NCBI GenBank assembly: GCA_017412115.1
Contig: JAFPYR010000079.1
Coordinates: 1 to 47,272, forward strand
Direction: 5' to 3'
From: Bacteroidales bacterium
Lineage (GTDB): Bacteria; Bacteroidota; Bacteroidia; Bacteroidales; UBA3824
Length of the DNA: 47,272 nt
Below the pieces are notes generated by a model, which was not told the origin of the DNA, searched no databases, and saw only the letters and a list, made by a program, of their open reading frames with translations. Below, in pieces: positions 7,715 to 16,481 of the stretch. Positions within the stretch are counted from its first letter, which is position 1. Each line of letters starts with the position of its first letter. The translations under genes were made by a program, and so were the position numbers.

Positions 7715-9313
7715 TTAAAACTCCGCTCCTACCCTCAAAACACAGAAATTTCTTTCTTTAGAAAGATAAACGGTATTTTTGGCTCTTAAATATTCATAAT
7801 CCACTGAAATATAAGCCTTTATCCTGTCAGAAAAGATTTTTTGAGAATATTTCACAGCGAAATTCAAATTCAACTGAGGTTTACAAAGATATTCGTATTC
7901 CATATTAAGGAAAACATCACTTTGCGAGGGGCTAACATTCTGAATGTCAGGTTCTAAATACCAACCGTCAATATACGGATAACCGCTGCCTTTCTTTAAA
8001 CCGCCCCCGATTCTAAAAGTAATTTCTTTTTCCTCTGACAAACAATTTTTTTCGCTCAAACTAACATCAATTTGTTTTGTCGTTAAATCCTGATGCCGCC
8101 AAAAAGGATATTTGACGGCAACAAGGTTTCTGTTAGAAAATGCCCCTGATATACCAAAATCCCAAACCTGTTTTTTTTCTTTCAAATTACTAAACAACAA
8201 ACAATTATACACTAATTTCAACACTCTGAAATCTCTTTGCGATATTCTCAATTTATCGTAATAAATATAATCGGTAAGACCGCCGTCAAAGGTTTCGGTC
8301 TTAAAAATATTTTTAAATACATTAAGTTCCTCTTTTTCAGCCTGATAATTAAAACTATGAGTAAATTTATTTTTCGTTAAAAACAAACTTCCGCTAAGGG
8401 AATAAATTTTAGCGTCATGTTTTTCGTACTGCACTGAGTATTGATTTTTTTCGCCGTAATTACCTGAACGCCAAGATAGGGAAATATCGTTAAACCATTT
8501 TAGGTTTTCCGTAATTTTTATAAGCAATTGATAATTGAACCCTTCAACAACATCAGACAAAGGCATTTCTTTCATTCTGTCGGTAAAACCTTCTGTGCCA
8601 AATTCTTCGCGCAATCCCCAAAATGCTCCGTAACTTATTATGCTATTGTAAGTTTTGTCGGTTGTACCAAAAGTTAAAAATTTCAATCGCTGATTTTTTC
8701 GATTATAAAAACAATCCGCTCCCGTAGTAAAAAAACGTCCCTGATAACTCAACCCTAATGAAAACATCATGTCCATAAAACTGTTTTTATGACGTAAATC
8801 CTTGCGTTTTGCATAGTTAGCGGCTGTATAATCGAGTTTTGCGCCTAACGAAAAATTATTGAAAACCTCCACGGCTATTGCACCGACAATATCGTAAGTT
8901 TCAAGATTTTTAACGCCTGAATTTTCAGCATTTTGCTCCACGATGTCAAAAGGGACGTTTTCGGGGTCTACAAAAGCAGAGCCAGAGATTCCCTCACCGT
9001 AAAAATTAGAATAACTCATTTTGCCGTAACCGCTGACTTTAGGATTAAAACGATAAAAACTTTCCGCTTTAACTTCTGGCATTAAACTCTCATCGGCTTG
9101 ATAATAATTTTTAAAACCGCCTTTTTCTAAATTCAAAGAAATTTCACAAAGCGATATTGTATTAATATTCAAACCGTTAATAAGACTTGCATTACGGCTG
9201 AAAAAATAATTTTCACCGTTAATGGCATAATTTAAAGAATCAAACTGCGCTCTTGCCGACATAAAGCCGACAAAAACGCAGAATGCAAATATTATGGAAA
9301 GTTTTTTATACAT
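7715..9313 (-). CDS. DUF6850-like outer-membrane beta-barrel protein
   Basis: 532 residues, with a signal peptide (MYKKLSIIFAFCVFVGFMSARAQ) followed by a large set of amphipathic beta strands rich in Tyr, Phe and Asn and ending in VGAEF, typical of an outer-membrane barrel. Sequence style and position directly after a DUF4876 lipoprotein point to the DUF6850 family, which I recall in the same pairing in Bacteroides. Features such as the conserved KMSYSNFYGEG segment and the WRSGNYGEKN turn support a barrel, not an enzyme. The start codon lies 2 bp downstream of the DUF4876 stop, so the two are translated from one message. The function is unknown; a joint surface complex is inferred. Confidence 0.75.
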   Translation of the reverse strand: MYKKLSIIFAFCVFVGFMSARAQFDSLNYAINGENYFFSRNASLINGLNINTISLCEISLNLEKGGFKNYYQADESLMPEVKAESFYRFNPKVSGYGKMSYSNFYGEGISGSAFVDPENVPFDIVEQNAENSGVKNLETYDIVGAIAVEVFNNFSLGAKLDYTAANYAKRKDLRHKNSFMDMMFSLGLSYQGRFFTTGADCFYNRKNQRLKFLTFGTTDKTYNSIISYGAFWGLREEFGTEGFTDRMKEMPLSDVVEGFNYQLLIKITENLKWFNDISLSWRSGNYGEKNQYSVQYEKHDAKIYSLSGSLFLTKNKFTHSFNYQAEKEELNVFKNIFKTETFDGGLTDYIYYDKLRISQRDFRVLKLVYNCLLFSNLKEKKQVWDFGISGAFSNRNLVAVKYPFWRHQDLTTKQIDVSLSEKNCLSEEKEITFRIGGGLKKGSGYPYIDGWYLEPDIQNVSPSQSDVFLNMEYEYLCKPQLNLNFAVKYSQKIFSDRIKAYISVDYEYLRAKNTVYLSKERNFCVLRVGAEF

Positions 9314-9315
9314 TT

Positions 9316-10740
9316 TTAATCTTTTAAACTTGCTTGAGAACGCTGATGAAAATCATTTGTACTGTTATCAGTGTCCAAATAAATTATATGCGCACCGTTC
9401 TTGATTGAAGCCTCGGCGTCAATGCCGGACGGATCGGTTGAACCACGGTCTGTATTGCCTGCATTAAACACATCAAAAGTTCCGTAATGATAATTGTATA
9501 CCAATTTTCCTTGGTTTTCTTCCAATGCTTCCGTAGCCGATTTATCAACATTACGGTAATAAGAAAAAACCTCTCTATCTTTTGTAGTACACACAACAAA
9601 ACCTCTGTCTATAACATCAGGAAAACGTTTGTTATAATTTTTAGAACAATCATTAATAGTTCCGTTTGTTGATACCGAATAAGATGAATTTTTTATATCA
9701 ACGCCGTCTATTACATTTTCATTCGGAATTTTAAGGCACGAAGTTAATTTTCCCCACGTCGTGTTAGCAGGATTAAAAATCACTTGATTTGCAGGATCTT
9801 TTGCAAAAACTTCCGGAGCAACATCACCCGTGGAAAAAATAAACAAAGCAGGAGCTTTACCTATCTGCCATGCGTTTCCTATACCAAAAATTTCAACATT
9901 AAATTTTGTTTTGTTCTCGGAAGGAACTGTATACCAATTTGCATTTTTAAACGCAGAAGTCATATCAATAAGACAATAGTATTCATCGTTATCAAGATTA
10001 ACACCGCTATTAGAAGTATAATCTTCGGCAGAATAAATCACAAAAACTTTTTCCTCATAAGGAAGAAAACTAATTTCATCAATATACCAAATACCTTGTG
10101 TAGCAGGAGTATAATTTGCGTCTGCATACGTATTGTAAGCATCGTAATTTGCATTATTACTCATATAAGGAAAACATATACCGAAACAAAAGTTTTTAAA
10201 ACTTACATCTGCACTTGAATTATTATAAAGCTTTATGTAAGCGTCTTTTCCGTTCTGAACGGAACTTGTCCCATCGTAAAATTCCTTAATAACAACAGGA
10301 TTTTTTTCTCTCGAATCAAAAACTATATCAAACGTCTGAGTTGTATCATAATCCTTTGTTATCTCCACGTCATAATCATCTTTCGCTGAAAGTACATAAT
10401 TCTTACCATTTGAATAATAGGAAAATTGATTTTTTTCTAATGTTAATTTATACTTTCCTTCCGTAAGTTTCAACGCAAAAGAACCGTCCTTATCCGTCAA
10501 AACTTTCGTACCCGCTACCGAAACGATAAAATTTTCAAAATTAACATCCAAATCCGAAGACAACTTAGCAGAAAATTTGTAAGTTGAAGATATGTCCACC
10601 GTATCATGAACGATAATAGTAACCGTATCTGTCTTATTCAACGTAGTCGGCGTTATAGGATCTTTCGTATCATCATCACACGAGATAAAAAAAGAAGCTG
10701 CAATTACAAAACTTAAAACCAAATTAAAAAAATTTTTCAT
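9316..10740 (-). CDS. DUF4876 family surface lipoprotein
   Basis: 474 residues beginning with a lipoprotein signal: MKNFFNLVLSFVIAASFFISC with the lipobox cysteine at position 21, followed by DDDTKDP, acidic residues that in Bacteroidales favour export to the cell surface. Residues about 50-135 look like a carboxypeptidase-regulatory-like beta domain (AKLSSDLDVNFENFIVSVAG, DGSFALKLTEGKYKLTLEK). The main part from VVIKEFYDG to the end fits DUF4876, which resembles lamin-tail-like domains (YIKLYNNSSADVSFKNFCF; last motif NSTNDFHQRSQASLKD). It is the first gene of an operon with the DUF6850 barrel. Two minus-strand promoter candidates and an operator-like repeat lie upstream. The substrate or partner is unknown. 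Confidence 0.8.
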   Translation of the reverse strand: MKNFFNLVLSFVIAASFFISCDDDTKDPITPTTLNKTDTVTIIVHDTVDISSTYKFSAKLSSDLDVNFENFIVSVAGTKVLTDKDGSFALKLTEGKYKLTLEKNQFSYYSNGKNYVLSAKDDYDVEITKDYDTTQTFDIVFDSREKNPVVIKEFYDGTSSVQNGKDAYIKLYNNSSADVSFKNFCFGICFPYMSNNANYDAYNTYADANYTPATQGIWYIDEISFLPYEEKVFVIYSAEDYTSNSGVNLDNDEYYCLIDMTSAFKNANWYTVPSENKTKFNVEIFGIGNAWQIGKAPALFIFSTGDVAPEVFAKDPANQVIFNPANTTWGKLTSCLKIPNENVIDGVDIKNSSYSVSTNGTINDCSKNYNKRFPDVIDRGFVVCTTKDREVFSYYRNVDKSATEALEENQGKLVYNYHYGTFDVFNAGNTDRGSTDPSGIDAEASIKNGAHIIYLDTDNSTNDFHQRSQASLKD

Positions 10741-10770
10741 ATCTTAATAATTTTAAAACATAATAATGCG

Positions 10771-10802
10771 CAAAAATAAAAAGCTCACAATAAAAATACA
10801 AT
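10771..10802 (-). promoter_or_regulatory. Promoter P1 of the DUF4876-DUF6850 operon
   Basis: On the minus strand, ATTG (complement of 10799-10802), a 20-bp spacer and TATTTTTG (complement of 10771-10778). The -33 element lies inside the left arm of the palindrome at 10800-10819, which suggests regulation by a factor binding there. Confidence 0.6.
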
Positions 10803-10854
10803 ACCTAAAATTAGGTATTTTTTCACTTTTTTAACACTGATTTTAGGTATTTTT
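10800..10854. promoter_or_regulatory. Operator-like palindrome and direct repeat (TTAGGTATT)
   Basis: A palindrome with 9-bp arms, AATACCTAA (10800-10808) and TTAGGTATT (10811-10819), is followed by a second TTAGGTATTTTT at 10843-10854 that repeats 10811-10822 exactly, 32 bp apart, about three helical turns. It lies between promoter P1 and a possible second promoter (TATCTTTG, complement of 10863-10870). It is best read as a transcription-factor site; the factor is unknown. Confidence 0.6.
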
Positions 10855-10898
10855 ACTACTTACAAAGATAATCAAGTTTTTTTCTCCGACGAAAAATT

Positions 10899-10930
10899 TT
10901 TGGTCTTAACACGAAAAAAAATTATTTTTG
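10899..10930 (+). promoter_or_regulatory. Promoter of dinB
   Basis: TTTG at 10899-10902, exactly 20 bp, TATTTTTG at 10923-10930, and the dinB ATG at 10954. This is a perfect Bacteroidota-type promoter. I see no LexA-like operator. Confidence 0.85.
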
Positions 10931-10953
10931 CATAGAAAAAATTTTCAAACATA

Positions 10954-12081
10954 ATGATTCTTCATCTTGATCTTGATACTTTTTTCGTTTCAGTAGAACG
11001 GCTTTTAAACCCCGAATTAATAGGAAAATCGGTTATTTGCGGCGGTTTATCCGATAGAAGCGTTGTCTCTACGGCAAGTTACGAAGTCAGAAAATTCGGT
11101 GTACATTCTGGAATGTCTATGCCGAAAGCTCTGAAACTTTGTCCGCAAGCCATTGTGATTCAAGGAGAAAGAAAAAATTATTGTCATTATTCAAATCTCG
11201 TAACTCAAATCATAAAAGATAACGCTCCTATTTATCAACAAATGTCAATTGATGAATTTTTCATTGATTTAGCCGGCATGGAACGTTTTTTCGACATCGT
11301 GAAATGGTCACACGATTTAAGGATGAAAATCATCAACGAAACCTCTTTGCCGATTTCGTTCGGGCTTTCCGTTAACAAAACCGTTGCAAAAATAGCCTCA
11401 GGCAAAGCTAAACCGATGGGAGAATTATTTATTCCGAAAGAAAAAGTTCAAGACTTTCTTGACCCGCTGCCTGTAAACAAAATTCCGGGCATCGGCGATG
11501 CTATGATGCCAAGGCTCAGACAATTAGGAATTTTAACGATAAAAGATTTAAGACTTTTTCCAAAAGGACTTTTTTTAAGGGAATTTCGTCCCTCGGCAGA
11601 AGCTTTATGGCTGAAAGCCTGCGGTATAGACAATTCAAAAGTTGTCCCTGAACGCGACCCGAAATCATTAAGCACGGAAACCACTTTTGAAACCGATGTT
11701 TACGACCCTGTTTTTTTACAAGATACTTTACTTTTTATGGCTGACAATTTGTCATACAGATTAAGAAAACAAGGCAAAAAATGCACAACGGTAGCCGTAA
11801 AATTCAAGTATCCAAGCTTTCAAACACAAGAAAAACAAAAAGCAATTTCCCCGACAGATTTTACGGGAACAATTGCTGATACTGCCATAATGCTTTTTAA
11901 GACGATGTACAAAGGTCAGTTACTCAGACTTATAGGTTTAAGGCTAAATATTTCCAACCTTGAAACTCAAAACGATTTGTTTTCTTTCAATCCCAAAAAA
12001 GACAAACTCGAACGCGCAATCGACAATTTAAAAGACAAATTCGGTAAAGAGGTTGTCATGCACGGAAATTATTTGTCATAA
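10954..12081 (+). CDS. dinB: DNA polymerase IV (Y-family translesion polymerase)
   Basis: 375 residues, the normal size. Y-family motifs are present: HLDLDTFFVSVE near the N-terminus (metal-binding D6 and D8, with F10-F11 at the steric-gate position), SYEVRKFGVHSGM, and the second metal site MSIDEFFID with D100 and E101. The helix-hairpin-helix part follows (VNKIPGIGDAMMPRLRQLGI), then the little-finger domain with TFETDV. It carries out error-prone bypass synthesis across DNA lesions. The C-terminus ends in YLS, with no beta-clamp motif that I can assign with confidence. It has its own promoter and its 3' end overlaps the convergent YihY gene by 13 bp. Confidence 0.93.
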   Translation: MILHLDLDTFFVSVERLLNPELIGKSVICGGLSDRSVVSTASYEVRKFGVHSGMSMPKALKLCPQAIVIQGERKNYCHYSNLVTQIIKDNAPIYQQMSIDEFFIDLAGMERFFDIVKWSHDLRMKIINETSLPISFGLSVNKTVAKIASGKAKPMGELFIPKEKVQDFLDPLPVNKIPGIGDAMMPRLRQLGILTIKDLRLFPKGLFLREFRPSAEALWLKACGIDNSKVVPERDPKSLSTETTFETDVYDPVFLQDTLLFMADNLSYRLRKQGKKCTTVAVKFKYPSFQTQEKQKAISPTDFTGTIADTAIMLFKTMYKGQLLRLIGLRLNISNLETQNDLFSFNPKKDKLERAIDNLKDKFGKEVVMHGNYLS

Positions 12082-13400
12082 TTTTTCAACAGAACAACGT
12101 CCAAACGGTTTGAAAATTCGGCTTCGGTATTGCGGCATATTTCATCAATTTTTTTGAAATCACCGCTAATCTCAATGGGAAAATCCTTGTCTTTGCCCAA
12201 ACTTTCCAAACGCTCACAAACCGTATTAATAGAAATTTTGTTAATATCAGCAGCAGGAATAAAAACGGGATTGCTTTTCGTCTCGTCCTTTATCTCCGCC
12301 AAAAGTCCGACCTCCTGAAGCCGACCTGTAATATAAACGAAAAGTTTTTGCGAAATTTTCAATTCCTCGCTCCATTGAACACTATCCAATGGTTTTTCAT
12401 CGTTTTGAAACCTGTCAATAATTTTCGTCATAATCAAAAGGGCAACCCTTTTTTGAAGTTTCATGCTGATACTTCCGGCGTAATGCTCTGTTGCATAATT
12501 ATTTACATTCTGAATCGAATAAGTCAGCTCGCACCCTACAAGCACTATAATCCACGATGTCTGCAACCAAACCAAAAACAAAGGCAAGGCCGCAAAACTT
12601 CCGTAAATAGCACCGTATTCCGCCGCTCCCATCTGAAAGGTTACGAAAATCCATTGCCAAATCTGAAAAATACAACCCGTTACAACACCCGAAACCAATG
12701 AAGGCATTATTTCAACCCTCGTGTTAGGCATTATCAGATACAAAATCGTAAAAACCACCGACATCAAAACCCAAGGCAAAATCTTGATAATCACGTTCAA
12801 AAACGGTGAAAACAAACTTGAAAACATATTGTCAAGTTGAGATGTTAAGAAAAAGGTGGCACTGCTCGAAATTATCAGAAGTATCGGCGTAAAAATCATA
12901 ATAGTAACATAATCAGTTACTTTTCTTAAAAGCGGACGTCCCGTTCTGATATTCCACATAAAATTGAACGCCTCTTCGATATTGCTCAAAAGTTTGAAAA
13001 CCGAATACAAAAGCATTACAACACCTATTCCGGCAATCAATCCGCCTTTTGTATTCTCCAACATCGAGGACGAAAACGAAATCAAATACCCCGCCAAATC
13101 GGGTTGAGCCTGAAAAGTATCTTTTATAACCCTTTCTACAAGTTCTTCAAGACCGAAACCCTTAGCAATTGCAAATGCCAAAGCTATAATCGGGACAACG
13201 GACAAAAGCGTAAAGAATGTCAAAGCCGATGCCCTGACGGAGCATCCGTCCTCAATAAAACCTTTTACCGAAATTATAAGGATTTTCAAAAGACCGTAAG
13301 AGCGGCGACGGGTTTTGCTCAACCCCTCGGACTCCGCATTCCAAATATCACGGTTTATAAATTTCTGAATTTCAGATATTTTATCTTTGATAGAAACCAT
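12069..13400 (-). CDS. YihY/BrkB family inner-membrane protein
   Basis: 443 residues. After a soluble N-terminus come the family hallmarks: GCSVRASALTFFTLLSVVPI (first membrane segment), then several more hydrophobic helices (GGLIAGIGVVMLLYSVFKLL, YVTIMIFTPILLIISSSATF, IILPWVLMS-like segment, YGAIYGSFAALPLFLVWLQT, WIIVLVGCELTYSIQN). This matches the YihY/UPF0761 family, about six membrane helices. A C-terminal cytoplasmic domain of roughly 130 residues (from MKLQKRVALLIMTKI) resembles a winged helix and is common in Bacteroidota members. The function is unsettled: relatives were once named RNase BN, which has been disproved, and a transport role is suspected. It ends convergently with dinB and overlaps it. 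Confidence 0.9.
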   Translation of the reverse strand: MVSIKDKISEIQKFINRDIWNAESEGLSKTRRRSYGLLKILIISVKGFIEDGCSVRASALTFFTLLSVVPIIALAFAIAKGFGLEELVERVIKDTFQAQPDLAGYLISFSSSMLENTKGGLIAGIGVVMLLYSVFKLLSNIEEAFNFMWNIRTGRPLLRKVTDYVTIMIFTPILLIISSSATFFLTSQLDNMFSSLFSPFLNVIIKILPWVLMSVVFTILYLIMPNTRVEIMPSLVSGVVTGCIFQIWQWIFVTFQMGAAEYGAIYGSFAALPLFLVWLQTSWIIVLVGCELTYSIQNVNNYATEHYAGSISMKLQKRVALLIMTKIIDRFQNDEKPLDSVQWSEELKISQKLFVYITGRLQEVGLLAEIKDETKSNPVFIPAADINKISINTVCERLESLGKDKDFPIEISGDFKKIDEICRNTEAEFSNRLDVVLLKNYDK

Positions 13401-13489
13401 TTTTTATAAAATTTGCCGGCGGTATATTTCTTTTTTTAATATTGTTTTTTTTTCAAAAGGCAAAAATAATAAAAAAATCTAAAAACAAA

Positions 13490-14044
13490 TTAATTTATAA
13501 TAGACTTAACAATTCTCTGCAAAAAACTTTTTTCCCCCTGTGTATTCTCGGCAGAAGGCAAAGGATAATCATCGTTGAAATCCTCTTCTTCTTCCTTACT
13601 GTCCATAAAAATTTGAATGTTCTTTAAAATATCATTATAAAGAACGATTCCTATACCTAATTTTTCGGCAATGTATTTCATATAAATCATTTCGGATTTC
13701 ATATAAACTTTGTCAGCAAAGGCGGTCTGAAACATATCTATCATCAAAGATACTTTCATATCCTGCTGAGTCATCATTGAAACCCATTTATTGAAATTTT
13801 CAACATTGTATTTTTGAGTATCGTTGATTATCTTTTGCAAATTTTTTTCTATATCAGGACCTGAATCCTTTGCAATGGCATTCAGTATGTTTTCTTCCCT
13901 GCCGTCAATGCTTCCGTCAGCCCATGCAAGCGAAGAAACAATACTCAGATAAGCAAATCTTTCTTCGTAAGTAAAATTTTGCAAAGAAAAATCGGCTTTA
14001 TCGGGTGTACCTAAAATGTTAGCTATCAGAACTTTCTTATCCAT
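13490..14044 (-). CDS. TerB-like helical protein
   Basis: About 184 residues from the ATG at 14042-14044 (MDKKVLIANILG); an in-frame ATG nine codons upstream (to 14071) would add MRERKDIFI, which looks less natural. The core is all-helical and resembles the TerB/DjlA-type fold (AYLSIVSSLAWADGSIDGRE, where D-G-S-I-D-G-R-E matches the acidic loop of TerB-like proteins; then KSEMIYMKYIAEKLGIG). It is cytoplasmic, with no signal peptide. The tail from residue about 150 is acidic and probably disordered (EEEEDFNDD). TerB domains are linked to tellurite resistance and to membrane-associated stress systems, but a lone copy like this has no assigned role. It stands before the YihY gene on the same strand. 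Confidence 0.65.
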   Translation of the reverse strand: MDKKVLIANILGTPDKADFSLQNFTYEERFAYLSIVSSLAWADGSIDGREENILNAIAKDSGPDIEKNLQKIINDTQKYNVENFNKWVSMMTQQDMKVSLMIDMFQTAFADKVYMKSEMIYMKYIAEKLGIGIVLYNDILKNIQIFMDSKEEEEDFNDDYPLPSAENTQGEKSFLQRIVKSIIN

Positions 14045-14106
14045 AATAAAAATGTCTTTTCTTTCTCTCAAACTAAAAATTTATCGTGCGCTAAAATTAG
14101 AAAAAT

Positions 14107-14114
14107 TATTTTTG
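14107..14114 (+). promoter_or_regulatory. Possible -7 element for the GH2-like gene
   Basis: TATTTTTG at 14107-14114 matches TAnnTTTG, but no convincing TTTG lies about 20 bp upstream. It would give a leader of roughly 115 nt before the ATG at 14239. Confidence 0.3.
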
Positions 14115-14238
14115 CAAAAAAAACCCTCTTAACCTTTTTTAAGGCTATTTGTGGCTTTTTTAACAAAACGTACAAAAAAAATAATTTTCCAATTGCTGAT
14201 TTTGTTATAATTTTAACGCCGCAAAAAAAACATCATTT

Positions 14239-16209
14239 ATGAGAACAACTACTAAAATATTTTTTTCCCTATTAATAATGTGTACGTTCTCCTGTTTCGG
14301 AGAATTAAGCGATGAAAGTATCGCAGACGAAAATTTCAACGATTCATGGCTCTTTATAAAAGCTGACTCCTCAAACGCATCACAAATCGAGGCTAAACTG
14401 CTTTCTGGAGCCTCTTACAACGGAATGACCACCGTTAGACTGCCTCATTCCGCCGTAAATGAAACTGAAGAACATTCGGGCGTATATTATTATATGAAAA
14501 AATTTACGATTCCCTCCATCATGGAAGGAAAAATGTTAAGTTTGAGATTTGAAGGAGGTATGAACGTTGCTCAAGTTTGGATTAACGGCAAAAAATCCGT
14601 AAGCCATAGCGGCGGATATTCTCCTTTCGTTGCTAATTTTACGCCGAAAAGCGGTGTTAACAGCGTGGTTATAAAACTTGATAACAGCGTTTCAAAACTA
14701 TCAGAGAATGCGGAATTCAATCTTTACGAAGGCCTTTACAGAAACGTTTGGCTCAGCGCAAAAGATTCTTTGTCGGTAACAAACAAGGAAGAAAACTCTC
14801 AAAGAGAATGCGGAATTTCAATCAGCACTACTTCAATAGAAGGCAACACGGCAAAAATTAAAATCACAGCCGATGTCAGAAACGCATATTCTCAAGACAA
14901 AAAAGTTACTTTAAAATATAGTATTCTTGATTTCAAACGCAAAACAATCGGCAGAGCAAAAACCGTTAAAACATTAGAAAAACAAAAATCTGAATATTTT
15001 AGCGACACTATCACTCTCGAAAACATTACGCCTTGGGAGATTGACAATCCGAGCCTTTATGTTTTAAAAACAGAAGTTATCAGCGGAAGAAAAATTCTTG
15101 ACATCACTGAAACAGAATTCGGAATACGTGATATTAAGATCACGCCTGAAGGTTTCTTTATCAACGGAAAACAAAAAAAATTAACCGGCGTAATACGTCA
15201 TCAAGAATATCCGTATGCGGGTTATGCGATTTCAGAGCAAGCACATTGGAGAGATGCTTACAGAATTAAACGCTCGGGGTTCGATTACGTGCGCATTTGC
15301 CGTTACGAACAATCCCCGGCCTTCTTAAAAGCGTGCGACCGTTACGGAATTATCGTTATTGACTCCATAACGGAAGAAAAATTTTTCAAAGATTATAACA
15401 AAATTTCGATTTCTCAACCCGTGGAATCAGGCGAAAAAGCTCTCGTTCAACAAGTTAAAAACATAATCGAAACCCACAACGACAATTTTTCAAAAGGTGC
15501 TTTTGCCGATGGTGATTGGGTTATGTTCGATTATAACAAAAATAATTCTAAAGACATAGAATATTCAGGAATAATGAGCATTTCCCGTATGCCGAAATTT
15601 TCGTATTATTTTTTCGCCTCACAAAGAGATATTGACGAAGACGAATTGCAAGCATTTTCGGAGCCTATTTGCTACATTGCATCGTATTGGCAGCCAAAAA
15701 TCAGCAAAGAGGTCATGGTTTTGAGTAACTGCGCCGAAGTTGAACTTTTCGTAGACGGCAAATCCGTCGGAAAACAAAAACCCGAAATCAACAAATCAAC
15801 TCAAAACCTTAAACATCCGTATTTTCTTTTTAACGTTTCGTGTCAAAAACCCGGAACGCTCAAAGCCATTGCTTTTGACAAAAACGGCAATCCCGTAAGC
15901 GAATGTACCGTTAAAACACCGTCCACGCCCAAAAACTTAAAACTCGTTTTGGACGAAAGCGGGACCTTAGCCTCTGCATTTGACGTACTTTTGGTTCATT
16001 GTTATGTTTTGGACGCTAACGGCACTACGGTTTGTGATTTTTCAAACGAGATAGAATTTTCGGTAAATGGTACGGCAAAACTCATTTCACCCTCAAAAAT
16101 TAAAGCCGAAGCAGGTGTTGCTACGGCTCTAATACAATTAGGTCAAAGCAATAACGATTTTACCGTTTCTGCAAAATGCGGAATGTTAAGCACCGTTATT
16201 GACAAATAA
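14239..16209 (+). CDS. Glycoside hydrolase family 2-like protein, catalytic residues apparently missing
   Basis: 656 residues with an N-terminal signal peptide (MRTTTKIFFSLLIMCTFS; a lipoprotein cysteine at 19 is possible). Order of domains: GH2 sugar-binding jelly roll (NDSWLFIKAD, TTVRLPHSAVN, VWINGKK, GGYSPFVANFTP, EGLYRNVWL), an Ig-like domain, then the start of the TIM barrel (GFFINGKQKKLTGVIRHQEY, DRYGIIVID near residue 370). Only about 60 residues later comes GDWVMFDYN (425 on), normally found near the end of the barrel, then a DUF4982-like and a further Ig-like domain. The usual acid/base N-E and the nucleophile E segments are absent, so the protein seems to have lost the barrel middle. 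A carbohydrate-binding or decayed enzyme role is inferred. Confidence 0.8.
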   Translation: MRTTTKIFFSLLIMCTFSCFGELSDESIADENFNDSWLFIKADSSNASQIEAKLLSGASYNGMTTVRLPHSAVNETEEHSGVYYYMKKFTIPSIMEGKMLSLRFEGGMNVAQVWINGKKSVSHSGGYSPFVANFTPKSGVNSVVIKLDNSVSKLSENAEFNLYEGLYRNVWLSAKDSLSVTNKEENSQRECGISISTTSIEGNTAKIKITADVRNAYSQDKKVTLKYSILDFKRKTIGRAKTVKTLEKQKSEYFSDTITLENITPWEIDNPSLYVLKTEVISGRKILDITETEFGIRDIKITPEGFFINGKQKKLTGVIRHQEYPYAGYAISEQAHWRDAYRIKRSGFDYVRICRYEQSPAFLKACDRYGIIVIDSITEEKFFKDYNKISISQPVESGEKALVQQVKNIIETHNDNFSKGAFADGDWVMFDYNKNNSKDIEYSGIMSISRMPKFSYYFFASQRDIDEDELQAFSEPICYIASYWQPKISKEVMVLSNCAEVELFVDGKSVGKQKPEINKSTQNLKHPYFLFNVSCQKPGTLKAIAFDKNGNPVSECTVKTPSTPKNLKLVLDESGTLASAFDVLLVHCYVLDANGTTVCDFSNEIEFSVNGTAKLISPSKIKAEAGVATALIQLGQSNNDFTVSAKCGMLSTVIDK

Positions 16210-16217
16210 GAAAAAAA

Positions 16218-16481
16218 TTACTCGATTCTCCACGAAGAATCCGAAAGAGGAATTGAATCCGTTAAAATGCTTTCATATCGACGCTTAATACTTTGAATCG
16301 AGTCAAGATAAATCATATTAAGCGAATCGGATTGATGAGAAAAATCTTCCAATTTTTTGATACCATCGTAAGTGGTTGTCAAAAGCACTATAAAGGCTGT
16401 CATTATCACAAAAATCACAATGACAATTGGAATTATTATGAATTTAATTCCTCTTTTTTTATTCTCGTTTTCCGCGTTCAT
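16218..16481 (-). CDS. Small single-pass membrane protein
   Basis: About 87 residues from the ATG at 16479-16481 (MNAENENKKRG), which overlaps the 3' end of the MFS gene by 23 bp, so translation is likely coupled; an ATG seven codons upstream is possible. A positively charged N-terminus precedes one hydrophobic helix (IKFIIIPIVIVIFVIMTAFI), and the rest (about 55 residues, IKKLEDFSHQSDSLNMIYLD) is polar, helical and probably periplasmic. I do not recognise a family. It is the last gene of the ECF sigma operon and ends 8 bp from the stop of the convergent GH2-like gene. Its role could be tied to the exporter before it. Confidence 0.6.
   Translation of the reverse strand: MNAENENKKRGIKFIIIPIVIVIFVIMTAFIVLLTTTYDGIKKLEDFSHQSDSLNMIYLDSIQSIKRRYESILTDSIPLSDSSWRIE

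Noticed and set aside
9784..10218. 144-codon plus-strand ORF inside the DUF4876 gene
   Set aside because: Antisense shadow of a lipoprotein gene with a clear signal and downstream partner; sequence rich in Ile, Cys and Arg with no motif.
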